Positions 36,389 through 44,388 of a stretch of DNA of 64,000 bases are shown piece after piece (position 1 is the stretch's first letter; every line of letters begins with the position of its first letter). The notes beneath the pieces are model-generated. The model was given only the letters and a program-made list of their open reading frames with translations. It searched no databases and had not been told where the DNA came from. Where the stretch lies: contig CAMHSJ010000011.1 of assembly GCA_946187935.1 (NCBI GenBank), forward strand, positions 1-64,000. Direction: 5' to 3'. Source of the DNA: an uncultured Clostridia bacterium. GTDB lineage: Bacteria > Bacillota > Clostridia > Saccharofermentanales > Saccharofermentanaceae. Both the position numbers and the translations under genes were made by a program.

Positions 36389-36886
36389 TTGAAGGTAATG
36401 CTTTTCCCGGGCACTTTCGATCCTTTTACCAGGGGTCACAGAGATATCGCAAGGCGCGCATCAAAGCTTTGCGATAAGCTCATCATCGCCGTTATGGAGA
36501 ATGCCAGCAAGAAGCCCATGTTCACTCCCGAAGAGAGAGTTGAACTCATTAACAGATCTATAGCAGGCGAGGATCTGCCTAATGTTGAAGTAATGCACTG
36601 GGCAGGCCTTTTGGTCGAGCTTTACAGGAAGATGGATTGCTGCGCATGCATCCGTGGCATCAGATCAGAGTCTGACTTCAGATACGAAGCCGAGCTCGCT
36701 CTTGCCAACCGTCTCCTTTATCCGGAGTACGATGCGATCCTTCTGCCCTGCAGAGACGATCTCTCGCTTATCAGTTCGTCCATTGTAAAAGAAGTCGGAT
36801 ATTACGGCGGCGACATCTCTAAGATGGTACCTGCCGAGATCATTGATACAGTAAATGATAAATTAATGAAAGGAAGGCAACAATAA
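36389..36886 (+). CDS. coaD: Phosphopantetheine adenylyltransferase CoaD
   Basis: About 165 residues. It joins 4'-phosphopantetheine and ATP to dephospho-CoA, the fourth step of CoA synthesis. The active-site loop is FPGTFDPFTRGH, and a later ISSSIVKEV holds the second motif. The ATG at 36383 is only one base after GAGGG. TTG at 36389 is seven bases after it and gives MKVMLFPGTFDP, closest to the family N-terminus, so I prefer it. The stop overlaps the next gene's ATG by one base. Confidence 0.95.
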   Translation: MKVMLFPGTFDPFTRGHRDIARRASKLCDKLIIAVMENASKKPMFTPEERVELINRSIAGEDLPNVEVMHWAGLLVELYRKMDCCACIRGIRSESDFRYEAELALANRLLYPEYDAILLPCRDDLSLISSSIVKEVGYYGGDISKMVPAEIIDTVNDKLMKGRQQ

Positions 36887-37377
36887 TGGAGAACAGCAAT
36901 ATGGGTCAGGGAGGACAGCGTTACGACGCTATCAAGCACATCGATTACCTTATCGATACTATAAGGGATGCATCAAGCGTACCGTTCTCTGACAAGTGCT
37001 CTATCGAGAGAACAGAGACTATCAATTCGCTTCAGATCCTCAAGAACAATCTTCCCGGAGCTGTAGCACAGTCCAATGATATCGTTGCCAGAGCTCAGGA
37101 CATCATCTCCACAGCCCGTGACAAGAACAAGAAGATCATTGACGATGCCAACAGGATGTATGCCATGAAGGTCAACGATCACGAGATCACAAAGGGCGCC
37201 AGGGAAGAGGCAGCCAAGATCATCGCCAATGCCGAGGCTCAGGCTGAGGAATTGAGGAAGAACGCACACCTTTATGTTAAGCAGCTTCTTGAGGGTGTTG
37301 ATGAGATGTTAGGCGAGAGCCTTGCCAAGATCCAGACAAACCTCAAGGAGATCGATACAACGATCGACGGTGAGTGA
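36886..37377 (+). CDS. Coiled-coil protein, V-ATPase subunit H/DivIVA-like
   Basis: A 163-residue, mostly helical soluble protein. It is rich in Ala, Glu, Lys and Gln, with a long heptad region (IVARAQDIISTARDKNKK to AQAEELRKNAHLYVK). Genes of this type often follow coaD in Clostridia and are given names such as ATPase or F0 subunit B-like from coiled-coil similarity alone. No P-loop is present, so it is not an ATPase itself. It overlaps coaD by one base, with AAGGAAGG upstream, and a terminator follows. The role is unknown; scaffold or division-related functions are guesses. Confidence 0.75.
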   Translation: MENSNMGQGGQRYDAIKHIDYLIDTIRDASSVPFSDKCSIERTETINSLQILKNNLPGAVAQSNDIVARAQDIISTARDKNKKIIDDANRMYAMKVNDHEITKGAREEAAKIIANAEAQAEELRKNAHLYVKQLLEGVDEMLGESLAKIQTNLKEIDTTIDGE

Positions 37378-37403
37378 TAACAAGCTTTAATAAGTTAACT
37401 TAC

Positions 37404-37436
37404 GGCCGCCTGATCTGTTTGGGCGGCCTTTGCTTT
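37404..37436 (+). terminator. Terminator after the coiled-coil gene
   Basis: GGCCGCC (37404-37410) pairs with GGCGGCC (37422-37428) and is followed by TTTGCTTT, an imperfect U tract. It separates the coaD run from the ATPase gene. Confidence 0.65.
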
Positions 37437-37456
37437 AAACACAGGGAGGATCTGAT

Positions 37457-38659
37457 ATGCTTCTCGGATGCGAAATAACCAACTTCGATGTATTCGATAA
37501 CGACAAGGCGGGTATCCTTATAGAAGAGAGCAATGAGGCTGTTAAGAACGGTGACAAATCACTTCTGAGCCTTAAGAACCTCAATGCCCTGATCGGACGT
37601 AACTCGACAGGCAAGACATCATTTATGGGCTGTCTGGCATATCTTAAGGACTGCCTTACACATAACTGCGCTGACGCCTCCATAATCAAGGGAAGACCCG
37701 GCTATCTTAATCTCCTCATAGAAGACAACAAGCCTTCCGTCTTCAAGATGTTCTTTAAGATGGCTGATTCGAAGACAGGCCTTCCCAAGTACATCCAGTA
37801 CGAGCTGACGTTGGATGCGAGCAAGTACGGCAGCCCTTTTATCAAGGAGGAGAAGGTCCTTATCTCCATCAAGGACGATAACGGTGAGTACGTGATCCTT
37901 CCGCTCCTTGACTGCAAGGAGGGAAGAGGCTCCATAGCATCCCCTGACAACATCAGAAACCTCATGCCTTTAGACGTTAACGACGAGCACCTTCCGGCGC
38001 TCTCGCTCTACGGCAAGATCACTCAGTATACGGATCTTTGCGACCTCTATAGAGAGATCAGCACATGGTTCTTCTGCACTTTCAGTTCTGAAGAGCAGAG
38101 TTCGTATTTTACCGAGGGCAATGCCCCGGGCGGACACAAGCACCTCAATTCTGCAGGCACGAATGTTATAAATGTCTTGGAGTATCTCAAGCTGTCTGAT
38201 CCTGACGGATACGACCAGACCATAGAAGACATCAGGTCACGCATTCCCGCCATGAAGAAAAAGAAGAAGAACCTGCCTGTCGATCTGGCGGAGTCACCTG
38301 ACAAGCTGTTCTTATATCTGCTCCTTCTGAGGGACAGGGATCCGAGATCAACGATCTTTATCGAGACGCCTGACATGGGTCTCTACCACGACATGGTGGA
38401 TGTCCTGTCAGATGAGATGCGCGACTACTCGATAAGGAACCGCTTCAGCCAGATAATCTTCTCGACTCACAATCCCTACATAATCGAGACCTTATCACCT
38501 AAGGAGATATGGATATTCGAGCGTTCATTCGAAAAGGACGAAGGCGACGTGTCCATAAGATGCGCGGCTGAGGATGAACTTGTAAACGAACTGTTCAGGC
38601 AGGGCGTCGGAATGGGCGCCATCTGGTACGGCGGACACCTGGATAAAGAAGAAGGCTGA
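37457..38659 (+). CDS. AAA/ABC-type ATPase (AAA_21, RloA/AbiLi-like)
   Basis: A 400-residue, soluble ABC-like ATPase of the kind found in OLD and AbiL-type proteins. The N-terminal strand LKNLNALIGRNSTGKTS holds Walker A (GRNSTGKT, 47-54). The middle, about 90-270, is variable. The C-terminal half has LFLYLLLLRDRDPRSTIFIE, in which the Walker B position reads I-E303-T304-P-D306 where the family has D-E-P-E. The H-loop STHNPYII (His338) is intact. The ABC signature place has ESPDK instead of LSDGT. Hydrolysis may therefore be weak or absent. GGGAGG lies eight bases before the ATG. The TOPRIM gene starts one base after its stop; together they look like a two-gene defence or DNA-transaction unit. 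Confidence 0.8.
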   Translation: MLLGCEITNFDVFDNDKAGILIEESNEAVKNGDKSLLSLKNLNALIGRNSTGKTSFMGCLAYLKDCLTHNCADASIIKGRPGYLNLLIEDNKPSVFKMFFKMADSKTGLPKYIQYELTLDASKYGSPFIKEEKVLISIKDDNGEYVILPLLDCKEGRGSIASPDNIRNLMPLDVNDEHLPALSLYGKITQYTDLCDLYREISTWFFCTFSSEEQSSYFTEGNAPGGHKHLNSAGTNVINVLEYLKLSDPDGYDQTIEDIRSRIPAMKKKKKNLPVDLAESPDKLFLYLLLLRDRDPRSTIFIETPDMGLYHDMVDVLSDEMRDYSIRNRFSQIIFSTHNPYIIETLSPKEIWIFERSFEKDEGDVSIRCAAEDELVNELFRQGVGMGAIWYGGHLDKEEG

Positions 38660-38660
38660 C

Positions 38661-39341
38661 ATGCTTATTGAGATCTTGTGTGAAGATAAATCCGGAGCCG
38701 TTGTCGTAAGGCGCTCTGCCGAGAGGATCACAAGGGAACTTGGCATTCCTTCTGATATCAATGTCAGGCCTCACAGGGGCTGCGGCAGTTTTCCTAAGGA
38801 CATGGCGGCCAAGCCTCCCAAGTTCGCAAGTTCGCTCCTTGATCTTCTGCCTGCCAAGCTGCGTGCGTACAACAAGGTGTACAAGGGCACACCGGTAATC
38901 CTGGTAATAGTCCTGGATTCAGACAACAACGATCCTTCAAGCTTAAGGAGCAGCATCTATGCCTGCGCCAGGGAATACGCGCCTGACATAAGGAGCGTTG
39001 TGGGGCTCTGCACGGAAGAAGTCGAAGCGTGGCTCTTAGGAGACCGTCAGGCGATACTGCAGGCTTATCCTGATGCCAGGAGCTCTGTCCTTGATTCGTA
39101 TGAACAGGACAGCATCTGCGGGACATGGGAAGTCCTCTGCAGAGCGGTATCTCCCGATTCAGGAAGGATAATAGAGATCGGCTATCCTGCCATAGGACAC
39201 TATAAGACCATATGGGCAGACAGGATATCAAGATACATGGATCCTGAACGAAACATATCGCCAAGCTTCAAGACATTTAAATATGCGCTTGAGACGGCTC
39301 TCAAGAACCCTGTACCGATCTTAAGGAAGAGATCTTTCTGA
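38661..39341 (+). CDS. TOPRIM/DUF4276-like protein, partner of the AAA ATPase
   Basis: A 226-residue protein. The start LIEILCEDKSG has a conserved Glu8, a strand ILVIVLDSDNND gives Asp86 and Asp88, and CTEEVEAWLLGD (about 117-128) matches the hallmark of DUF4276-type proteins. These positions fit the Glu and Asp-x-Asp metal sites of a TOPRIM nuclease fold. Split systems of an AAA ATPase and a TOPRIM partner occur in PARIS, AbiL (RloA/RloB) and OLD-like defence. It follows the ATPase by one base and overlaps hemW by one base. Codon use looks like the host's, so it is not a fresh arrival. Confidence 0.72.
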   Translation: MLIEILCEDKSGAVVVRRSAERITRELGIPSDINVRPHRGCGSFPKDMAAKPPKFASSLLDLLPAKLRAYNKVYKGTPVILVIVLDSDNNDPSSLRSSIYACAREYAPDIRSVVGLCTEEVEAWLLGDRQAILQAYPDARSSVLDSYEQDSICGTWEVLCRAVSPDSGRIIEIGYPAIGHYKTIWADRISRYMDPERNISPSFKTFKYALETALKNPVPILRKRSF

Positions 39342-40471
39342 TGGGCAGGCATATCTATGTCCATAACCCTTTCTGCATAAGCAAGTGCCCGTACTGCGAT
39401 TTCTATTCATGCCCAAACGTCAGCAAAGGTAAGATACAAAGATACTATGAGACCTGCGTAAACGAAGTCAGGTTTCTTGCTGCAAATAAAAAGAGCGCAG
39501 AAGACGATCACATGGACACCATCTATTTCGGAGGAGGCACGCCGTCTTATCCCGATGCTGAGCATATTACAACGCTCCTTAAGACGATCTTAGAGGAGTT
39601 TGGCATCAAAGAAGCAGAGAAGACCATAGAGGTCAATCCGTCTTCACTTGATATGGACAAGGCAGGAGCATATCTTGATGCAGGGTTTAACAGGGTCTCA
39701 GTCGGTATTCAGTCTCTTGACGATGAAGTGCTTAAACTCCTTGGAAGACGCCACGACAGAAAAGGCGCCATAGATGCGCTTAAGATCTTAAAGGATGCGG
39801 GATTTGAGAATATATCAGCTGATCTGATGACAGGCGTTCCCGGACAGAGCGTTGAGGGAATAAAAAACGACTGTTTGACGCTCGCTTCATTAGGCGTCAA
39901 ACATATAAGCACATACTCCCTTGCAATAGAAGAAGGGACTATGTTTTTCGAGAAGTACAAAAACACCATAGAAGACATAGTATCCCCGGACCTTGAAAGA
40001 AAGATGTATCACGAGACCTTAAACTGCCTTGAAGATCTGGGCTACAAAAGATACGAGATCTCAAACAGCGCGCTTCCGGGTTTCGAGAGCAGACACAATA
40101 CCTGCTACTGGGACGGGGCAGAGTATTACGGCATAGGCGCAGGCGCACACGGATACCTGGAAAGCGTTAGATACGGCCACAAAGACGACATAGACGGCTA
40201 TATCAAAGACTTCAGGGCAAATGTCTATACGGAAGAAGTAATGAGCGAAGAAGAAAAGATGAGAGAATATCCTTTTCTCGCATTAAGGACGAAAAAGGGA
40301 ATTGACACCCAAAGATTCAAAAAGCGTTTCGGTAAAGACATACACGATGTCTTTTCTGAAGCGATAAATAAGAATGTATCTTCCGGATTGTTAGAGGATG
40401 AGCCCGGCTTTATCAGGCTTACTCTGAAAGGGCTTGATCTTGCGAATCAGGTATCAGAGGACTTCTTGTAA
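39341..40471 (+). CDS. hemW: Radical SAM heme chaperone HemW
   Basis: A 376-residue radical SAM protein, formerly annotated as oxygen-independent coproporphyrinogen oxidase. YVHNPFCISKCPYCDFYSC holds the C-x3-C-x2-C cluster motif, with the extra Cys of HemW. IYFGGGTPS, VSVGIQSLDDEVLK, SADLMTGVPGQ and GIGAGAHGYL follow. HemW inserts heme in partner proteins. It overlaps the TOPRIM gene by one base. Its last 53 bases overlap, tail to tail, the membrane protein gene on the other strand. In many Firmicutes hemW is next to hrcA; here 3.9 kb separate them. Confidence 0.94.
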   Translation: MGRHIYVHNPFCISKCPYCDFYSCPNVSKGKIQRYYETCVNEVRFLAANKKSAEDDHMDTIYFGGGTPSYPDAEHITTLLKTILEEFGIKEAEKTIEVNPSSLDMDKAGAYLDAGFNRVSVGIQSLDDEVLKLLGRRHDRKGAIDALKILKDAGFENISADLMTGVPGQSVEGIKNDCLTLASLGVKHISTYSLAIEEGTMFFEKYKNTIEDIVSPDLERKMYHETLNCLEDLGYKRYEISNSALPGFESRHNTCYWDGAEYYGIGAGAHGYLESVRYGHKDDIDGYIKDFRANVYTEEVMSEEEKMREYPFLALRTKKGIDTQRFKKRFGKDIHDVFSEAINKNVSSGLLEDEPGFIRLTLKGLDLANQVSEDFL

Positions 40472-41591
40472 ACAGCGCTTCAAGCATACCGATGTAGTTT
40501 TTATAGCTGTTGCTTATTACAAGCTGAAGCATCTTATCCTCGGATGTTACCTTGATAAAGCGTTTGTGCTGCTCCACCACTGCGGGTTTATGCTTATCCA
40601 GAAGATCTCCGAGGGGAGTATCTTCATACCTGAACCATTTTTTCTTAAGAACGCGGTGATCGGTCTTGTTTATAACCAGCCAGAAGCAGCCTCTCTTCTT
40701 GATGCCCCTTACGCCGTATAAGACGAATACAGGGAGCGCAAGATCGATCTCGGGATAGAGCTTTCTGATCTTCCTGGGGAGCTTCTTGTGGACAAGGCGG
40801 GTCTCCTTATTGTGCTTAAAGATAAAGTGTGCAACGGGGTTAACATAGACTTCCTTATAGTAGAAGGATATCCTCATTATCACCCTTACGAGCGCGACGC
40901 CTGAGATGGCGATCAGTATGCTCAGAGCAAAGCTGATAGCAGGAGCGAAGATCTGAAGCAGGATAAGGCCTGCATGAAGGATGGCCTTTACTATCTGCTC
41001 AATGATGTTAAGTCCCTTAACGGGAACGGCAGCCAGGATAAACCCGAAGTTATCGACGCAGTCGTATACGCATGAATAGACTATGCTGGTAATAAGAATC
41101 GTCGCTACCGCAACGACCCAGAAATACCCGGGAAGCATGGCTCCTGCCTTGACGATGAACTTGCCGCCTTTCTTGTAATCGAAGTTATCGTTAGTGACAA
41201 GGGGCAGAAGAGAGATCATCACGGTCGAAAGCCAGCCGACGAACTTGTCTATCTTGTCTATTGAATAATTGCTTACGAGCTTGCACTCGCTTATGGAGTG
41301 CAGGACTATCATGGTGGCAGCTATTAGCGTAAGGAATACGGCAGCATATGGATTAGAAATCGGAAGGTTCGCAGCCTCTCTTATAACGGGAACATTATTC
41401 AGGAAAGAAGCTATCCCCATGAAGAATGCATTGTCGGGCGAGTAGTAAGAAGCCTTCTCTATCGAACCCAGTATGGACAGCACGGCCAAAGTCGCAGTCG
41501 GGTTGACGGACGTTGTAACCGCAGTGGAGAACACGCCTGAATAATAGGACAGTCCGTTGCCTAATGCTGCTACAGGTGAGAGGTTTATCAC
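40419..41591 (-). CDS. Polytopic membrane protein of unknown family
   Basis: About 390 residues. Hydrophobic stretches are near PYAAVFLTLIAATMIVLHSI, VGWLSTVMISLLPLV, YFWVVAVATILITSIVYSC and a long pair LHAGLILLQIFAPAISFALS with ILIAISGVALVRVIM. That suggests five to seven helices, followed by a basic cytoplasmic tail of about 125 residues (ETRLVHKKLPRKIRKLYPE). I do not recognise the family. The ATG at 41597 is only two bases from AAGGAG, while GTG at 41591 has eight-base spacing, so GTG is my start. Its 3' end overlaps hemW by 53 bases in antisense. Upstream lies a REP palindrome. Confidence 0.75.
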   Translation of the reverse strand: MINLSPVAALGNGLSYYSGVFSTAVTTSVNPTATLAVLSILGSIEKASYYSPDNAFFMGIASFLNNVPVIREAANLPISNPYAAVFLTLIAATMIVLHSISECKLVSNYSIDKIDKFVGWLSTVMISLLPLVTNDNFDYKKGGKFIVKAGAMLPGYFWVVAVATILITSIVYSCVYDCVDNFGFILAAVPVKGLNIIEQIVKAILHAGLILLQIFAPAISFALSILIAISGVALVRVIMRISFYYKEVYVNPVAHFIFKHNKETRLVHKKLPRKIRKLYPEIDLALPVFVLYGVRGIKKRGCFWLVINKTDHRVLKKKWFRYEDTPLGDLLDKHKPAVVEQHKRFIKVTSEDKMLQLVISNSYKNYIGMLEALFTRSPLIPDSQDQALSE

Positions 41592-41646
41592 GTGCATTGC
41601 TCCTTATCCCTTATGATTCTTCAATATACCATATTTGCTATAATAA

Positions 41647-41675
41647 TGTGACAAAGGGACATGCCTTTTGTCACA
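41647..41675. repeat. REP-like 29-bp palindrome, copy 1
   Basis: TGTGACAAAGG and CCTTTTGTCACA form the arms around a short core. It is the exact reverse complement of copy 2 at 43114. Arms of this kind are typical of REP elements moved by RAYT (Y1) transposases. Confidence 0.8.
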
Positions 41676-41700
41676 CAACACTTCAAAAGAGGTTAGAGAT

Positions 41701-43104
41701 ATGTACAGATTAGAATATGGCAAGGTCTTCAGAACATTAGGCATACTTGCATTTGTACCAATCCTGCTTGCCGGATGTAATGCTGTCTCTGAAACGAGTG
41801 CAGAAACCTCATTCACGTCAGAATCGGTATCATCTACGACTGAATCAACAGTTGAGACTACCGTATATACAGATGAAACGGCTGTTATCGTTGATTATGA
41901 ACCTGTTGATTATCTGGTCCTTGATGAACCGTTGGAAGACTTCCATAACTACAACCAAGCTTATGAATTCTTCTGGGGTTCGGGTTTTCAAAGAACTGAT
42001 GTATGCACAACCTGGTGGAGTGAAGTGAGTTCAGCGGCTGAAGCCCGAGGAAACGGTTCTATAAAAGAAAATGAGTTTCCCGTTGTCATGGAGTATTTTG
42101 ATGAAAACTCATCCTCATTCACTTTTGGTATGGATGACCCGCATATTTATGAAGCCATTACAGAAGGGTTTGATCTCGGGGATCCGGATACTGTTGCTGC
42201 TGATACATTTGATTTCTTTAATGACTTTCAGCATAGTATTTCTGACAGGCGTTTCAGTTACTCTGACAAAACCCTGGAACGAATGGCAAGTGTAGATAAC
42301 AGACTTTCAAGAGCGATACTGGTCTCTTTGGGAAGGAGTTTCTTTACTCAAGAGATTCCGTATTCTTTCTTTGAAGAACACTTCTTTAACGACACATATA
42401 CGATGCTTGATGATGAATGGTATATAGACGATTATGAATTTCTTCCGTTAATGGAACCATACTATTCGAGAGATGATATGCTTTCCGATTTTTACTCTAC
42501 TATGAGACCATGGAAATATGACAGCGTAGATAATGTAACAACTTGGGAAGACATGCGTGCAAGAGTCGCAAGAGGATATGAGTTTTTTGAACTCGATCCC
42601 GTGGACACGATAAAGAATGGGGACATCAGGATTCGTATGAGCTTTCTGACACTTACGGCGCCTGTTTTAAATTACCCAACAAATAGCGAATATTTTGATG
42701 GCCATGATTACTATACATTTGAGATCGAACCAGTGGAAGCTGATGATAATCCTGCTTTGGGATATGTTGAATTTGACAGTCCGGCGTTATACGACTTGGC
42801 TTACGAGAATCTTCCGGACATAACTGTGGCATGCTTAACTGCAGCCAGATACAATAACCAATTCTACGCAGGATGCCGTTATACATCAGCAAATGTAAAT
42901 CTGTACAGGGATCTTAGTAATGGCGCCATAACCATGGATCTTAGCGATGAAGATATGGCTGCAGTAGTTACTGCATTTGAGAATGCAGGCTATCCTCTCA
43001 TGACAGATGAAAACGGAAGGATAGTTCCCGAGTCTCCTGCACACTACCGTGAAGTCTATGGTGAAGAGTATACAGATGTTCTCGCAGAGTACGGTTTGAT
43101 CTGA
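41701..43104 (+). CDS. Secreted lipoprotein of unknown function
   Basis: A 467-residue protein with a clear lipoprotein signal: a basic start (MYRLEYGKVFR), the hydrophobic core TLGILAFVPILL and lipobox LAGC near residue 23. A Ser/Thr/Glu-rich linker follows, then an acidic domain rich in Asp, Tyr and Phe with no family I recognise. The ATG at 41701 has GAGGTTAGAG upstream; an earlier in-frame ATG at 41668 lies in the REP. The gene looks AT-richer, with more mixed codon use than its neighbours. It is flanked by an exact inverted pair of REP palindromes, which suggests acquired cargo. Confidence 0.8.
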   Translation: MYRLEYGKVFRTLGILAFVPILLAGCNAVSETSAETSFTSESVSSTTESTVETTVYTDETAVIVDYEPVDYLVLDEPLEDFHNYNQAYEFFWGSGFQRTDVCTTWWSEVSSAAEARGNGSIKENEFPVVMEYFDENSSSFTFGMDDPHIYEAITEGFDLGDPDTVAADTFDFFNDFQHSISDRRFSYSDKTLERMASVDNRLSRAILVSLGRSFFTQEIPYSFFEEHFFNDTYTMLDDEWYIDDYEFLPLMEPYYSRDDMLSDFYSTMRPWKYDSVDNVTTWEDMRARVARGYEFFELDPVDTIKNGDIRIRMSFLTLTAPVLNYPTNSEYFDGHDYYTFEIEPVEADDNPALGYVEFDSPALYDLAYENLPDITVACLTAARYNNQFYAGCRYTSANVNLYRDLSNGAITMDLSDEDMAAVVTAFENAGYPLMTDENGRIVPESPAHYREVYGEEYTDVLAEYGLI

Positions 43105-43113
43105 ACATTTAGT

Positions 43114-43142
43114 TGTGACAAAAGGCATGTCCCTTTGTCACA
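43114..43142. repeat. REP-like 29-bp palindrome, copy 2
   Basis: Exact reverse complement of copy 1. It starts nine bases after the lipoprotein stop. Confidence 0.8.
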
Positions 43143-43222
43143 GATAATACTTGAAAAGAATTTTTAATTAACTTAGTCTTTCTTTCAGGACGTCCAAATC
43201 TTAACAATGAGAGAGGATCAGT

Positions 43223-44215
43223 ATGGATAGAAAAGACCTTCATGAGCTAATAGCAGAGGGCACAGGTAATGCCGGCAATATATGCCAGATATGTGCTTTT
43301 CGCGATGGAGAGAATATATATGAGGACAGCTGGCGCGGATTTAAATCAGACGATGCCGTCAACATTAATTCCGTAACAAAGGGCGTTATGGCGATCCTTG
43401 CGGGCATTGCAGCCGATAAGGGATTGTTTGGCGTAGATGACAAGGTTCTTGATTTTTTCCCTGATTATCAGGTGAGGCGCGGTGAGAAGACGATATACGA
43501 TGTTACCATAAAGCACCTTCTTACCATGACCGCTCCTTACAAGGGAAAGTCAGAACCGTGGAAAAAGGTATGCACTTCGCCTGACTGGACTGTTTCCGCG
43601 CTTGATCTCCTCGGCGGCCGCAAAGGGATCACCGGAGAATTCAGATATGCTACGCTCGGGATCCAGATCCTGTCAGGCATCATTGAGAATGCGTCAGGTG
43701 AGAAGTGCATTGATTTTGCCAACAAGAATCTGTTCATACCGTTGGGGATACCGGAGCATTCTATTCATGGAGACAGCAGCAAAGAAGACCAGTTTGATTT
43801 CTTCATGAATAAAGGCCCAAGGAAGAATGAGTGGTACTCTGATCCGCAGGATACGGTTACTGCCGGTTGGGGATTGTGCCTGACGGGTATGGACATGGCC
43901 CGGATCGGAGATATGGTCCTTAATGAAGGCAGATCCGGCGGCAGGCAGATCGTATCAGCTGATTGGATAGGGGAGATGATCAAGCCACGCCTCAAGCTTG
44001 GCAGGATGTTCGGCAATATGGAATACGGATATCTATGGTATAAGCCGTATGAGAACAAAGAGGTATATGCAGCGATAGGCGACAGCGGCAACATAATCTA
44101 TGTAAATAGAGAGATGAATATTTCAGTAGGGATCACAGGCACATTTAAGCCCCGCATATTCGACAGGGTTGAATTCATAGAGAAGACCGTGCTGCCGGTT
44201 TTGCCGGAAAAATGA
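43223..44215 (+). CDS. Serine hydrolase with beta-lactamase/class C fold
   Basis: A 330-residue cytoplasmic-looking protein of the class C beta-lactamase/esterase superfamily. The nucleophile motif S-x-x-K is in INSVTKGVMAIL near residue 51. The tyrosine motif is likely FRYATLG (Y-A-T in place of Y-x-N). The third motif is around IGDSGNI near the end. There is no signal peptide, so an esterase or D-amino peptidase role is as likely as any effect on beta-lactams. GAGAGGATC precedes the ATG. It lies between REP copies 2 and 3. Confidence 0.85.
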   Translation: MDRKDLHELIAEGTGNAGNICQICAFRDGENIYEDSWRGFKSDDAVNINSVTKGVMAILAGIAADKGLFGVDDKVLDFFPDYQVRRGEKTIYDVTIKHLLTMTAPYKGKSEPWKKVCTSPDWTVSALDLLGGRKGITGEFRYATLGIQILSGIIENASGEKCIDFANKNLFIPLGIPEHSIHGDSSKEDQFDFFMNKGPRKNEWYSDPQDTVTAGWGLCLTGMDMARIGDMVLNEGRSGGRQIVSADWIGEMIKPRLKLGRMFGNMEYGYLWYKPYENKEVYAAIGDSGNIIYVNREMNISVGITGTFKPRIFDRVEFIEKTVLPVLPEK

Positions 44216-44247
44216 CCGCGTGTGTATTAAACGCTTTGATATCCTAA

Positions 44248-44276
44248 TGTGACAAAAGGCATGTCCCCTTGTCACA
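44248..44276. repeat. REP-like 29-bp palindrome, copy 3
   Basis: Same orientation as copy 2 and different from it at a single base. It lies between the serine hydrolase gene and the heat-shock promoter. Confidence 0.8.
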
Positions 44277-44294
44277 AGGCAAAGACAAATTCCT

Positions 44295-44311
44295 TTTGAC
44301 TTTTATTGACT
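44295..44311 (-). promoter_or_regulatory. CtsR-like box over the -35 of the hrcA promoter
   Basis: On the minus strand it reads AGTCAAT-AAA-AGTCAAA. The known CtsR operator is two RGTCAAA heptads with a three-base spacer whose middle base is A, so only one position differs. One heptad overlaps the -35 hexamer at 44306-44311. Confidence 0.5.
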
Positions 44312-44334
44312 TTTGAGAAGAAAACGAGTAGTAT
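44306..44334 (+). promoter_or_regulatory. Promoter of the hrcA heat-shock operon
   Basis: TTGACT (44306-44311), a 17-base spacer and TAGTAT (44329-44334). Transcription should begin at the left edge of CIRCE. Confidence 0.85.
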
Positions 44335-44338
44335 TCTT

Positions 44339-44365
44339 TTAGCACTCAAAAGTGTAGAGTGCTAA
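44339..44365 (+). promoter_or_regulatory. CIRCE operator (HrcA binding site)
   Basis: A perfect match to the consensus: TTAGCACTC at 44339-44347, nine bases, GAGTGCTAA at 44357-44365. HrcA, encoded by the first gene, should repress the whole operon from here. Confidence 0.97.
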
Positions 44366-44388
44366 TCTGTGGAAAGGGGATTTGCGAT

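Noticed and set aside
41668..41700. Earlier ATG for the lipoprotein gene
   Set aside because: It begins inside REP copy 1 and would add residues before a normal lipoprotein signal.
43223..44215. Antibiotic-resistance beta-lactamase
   Set aside because: No signal peptide and a changed tyrosine motif (Y-A-T); a general esterase or peptidase is at least as likely.
44359..44388. Earlier GTG start for hrcA
   Set aside because: It lies inside the CIRCE operator; the ATG at 44389 has the ribosome site.
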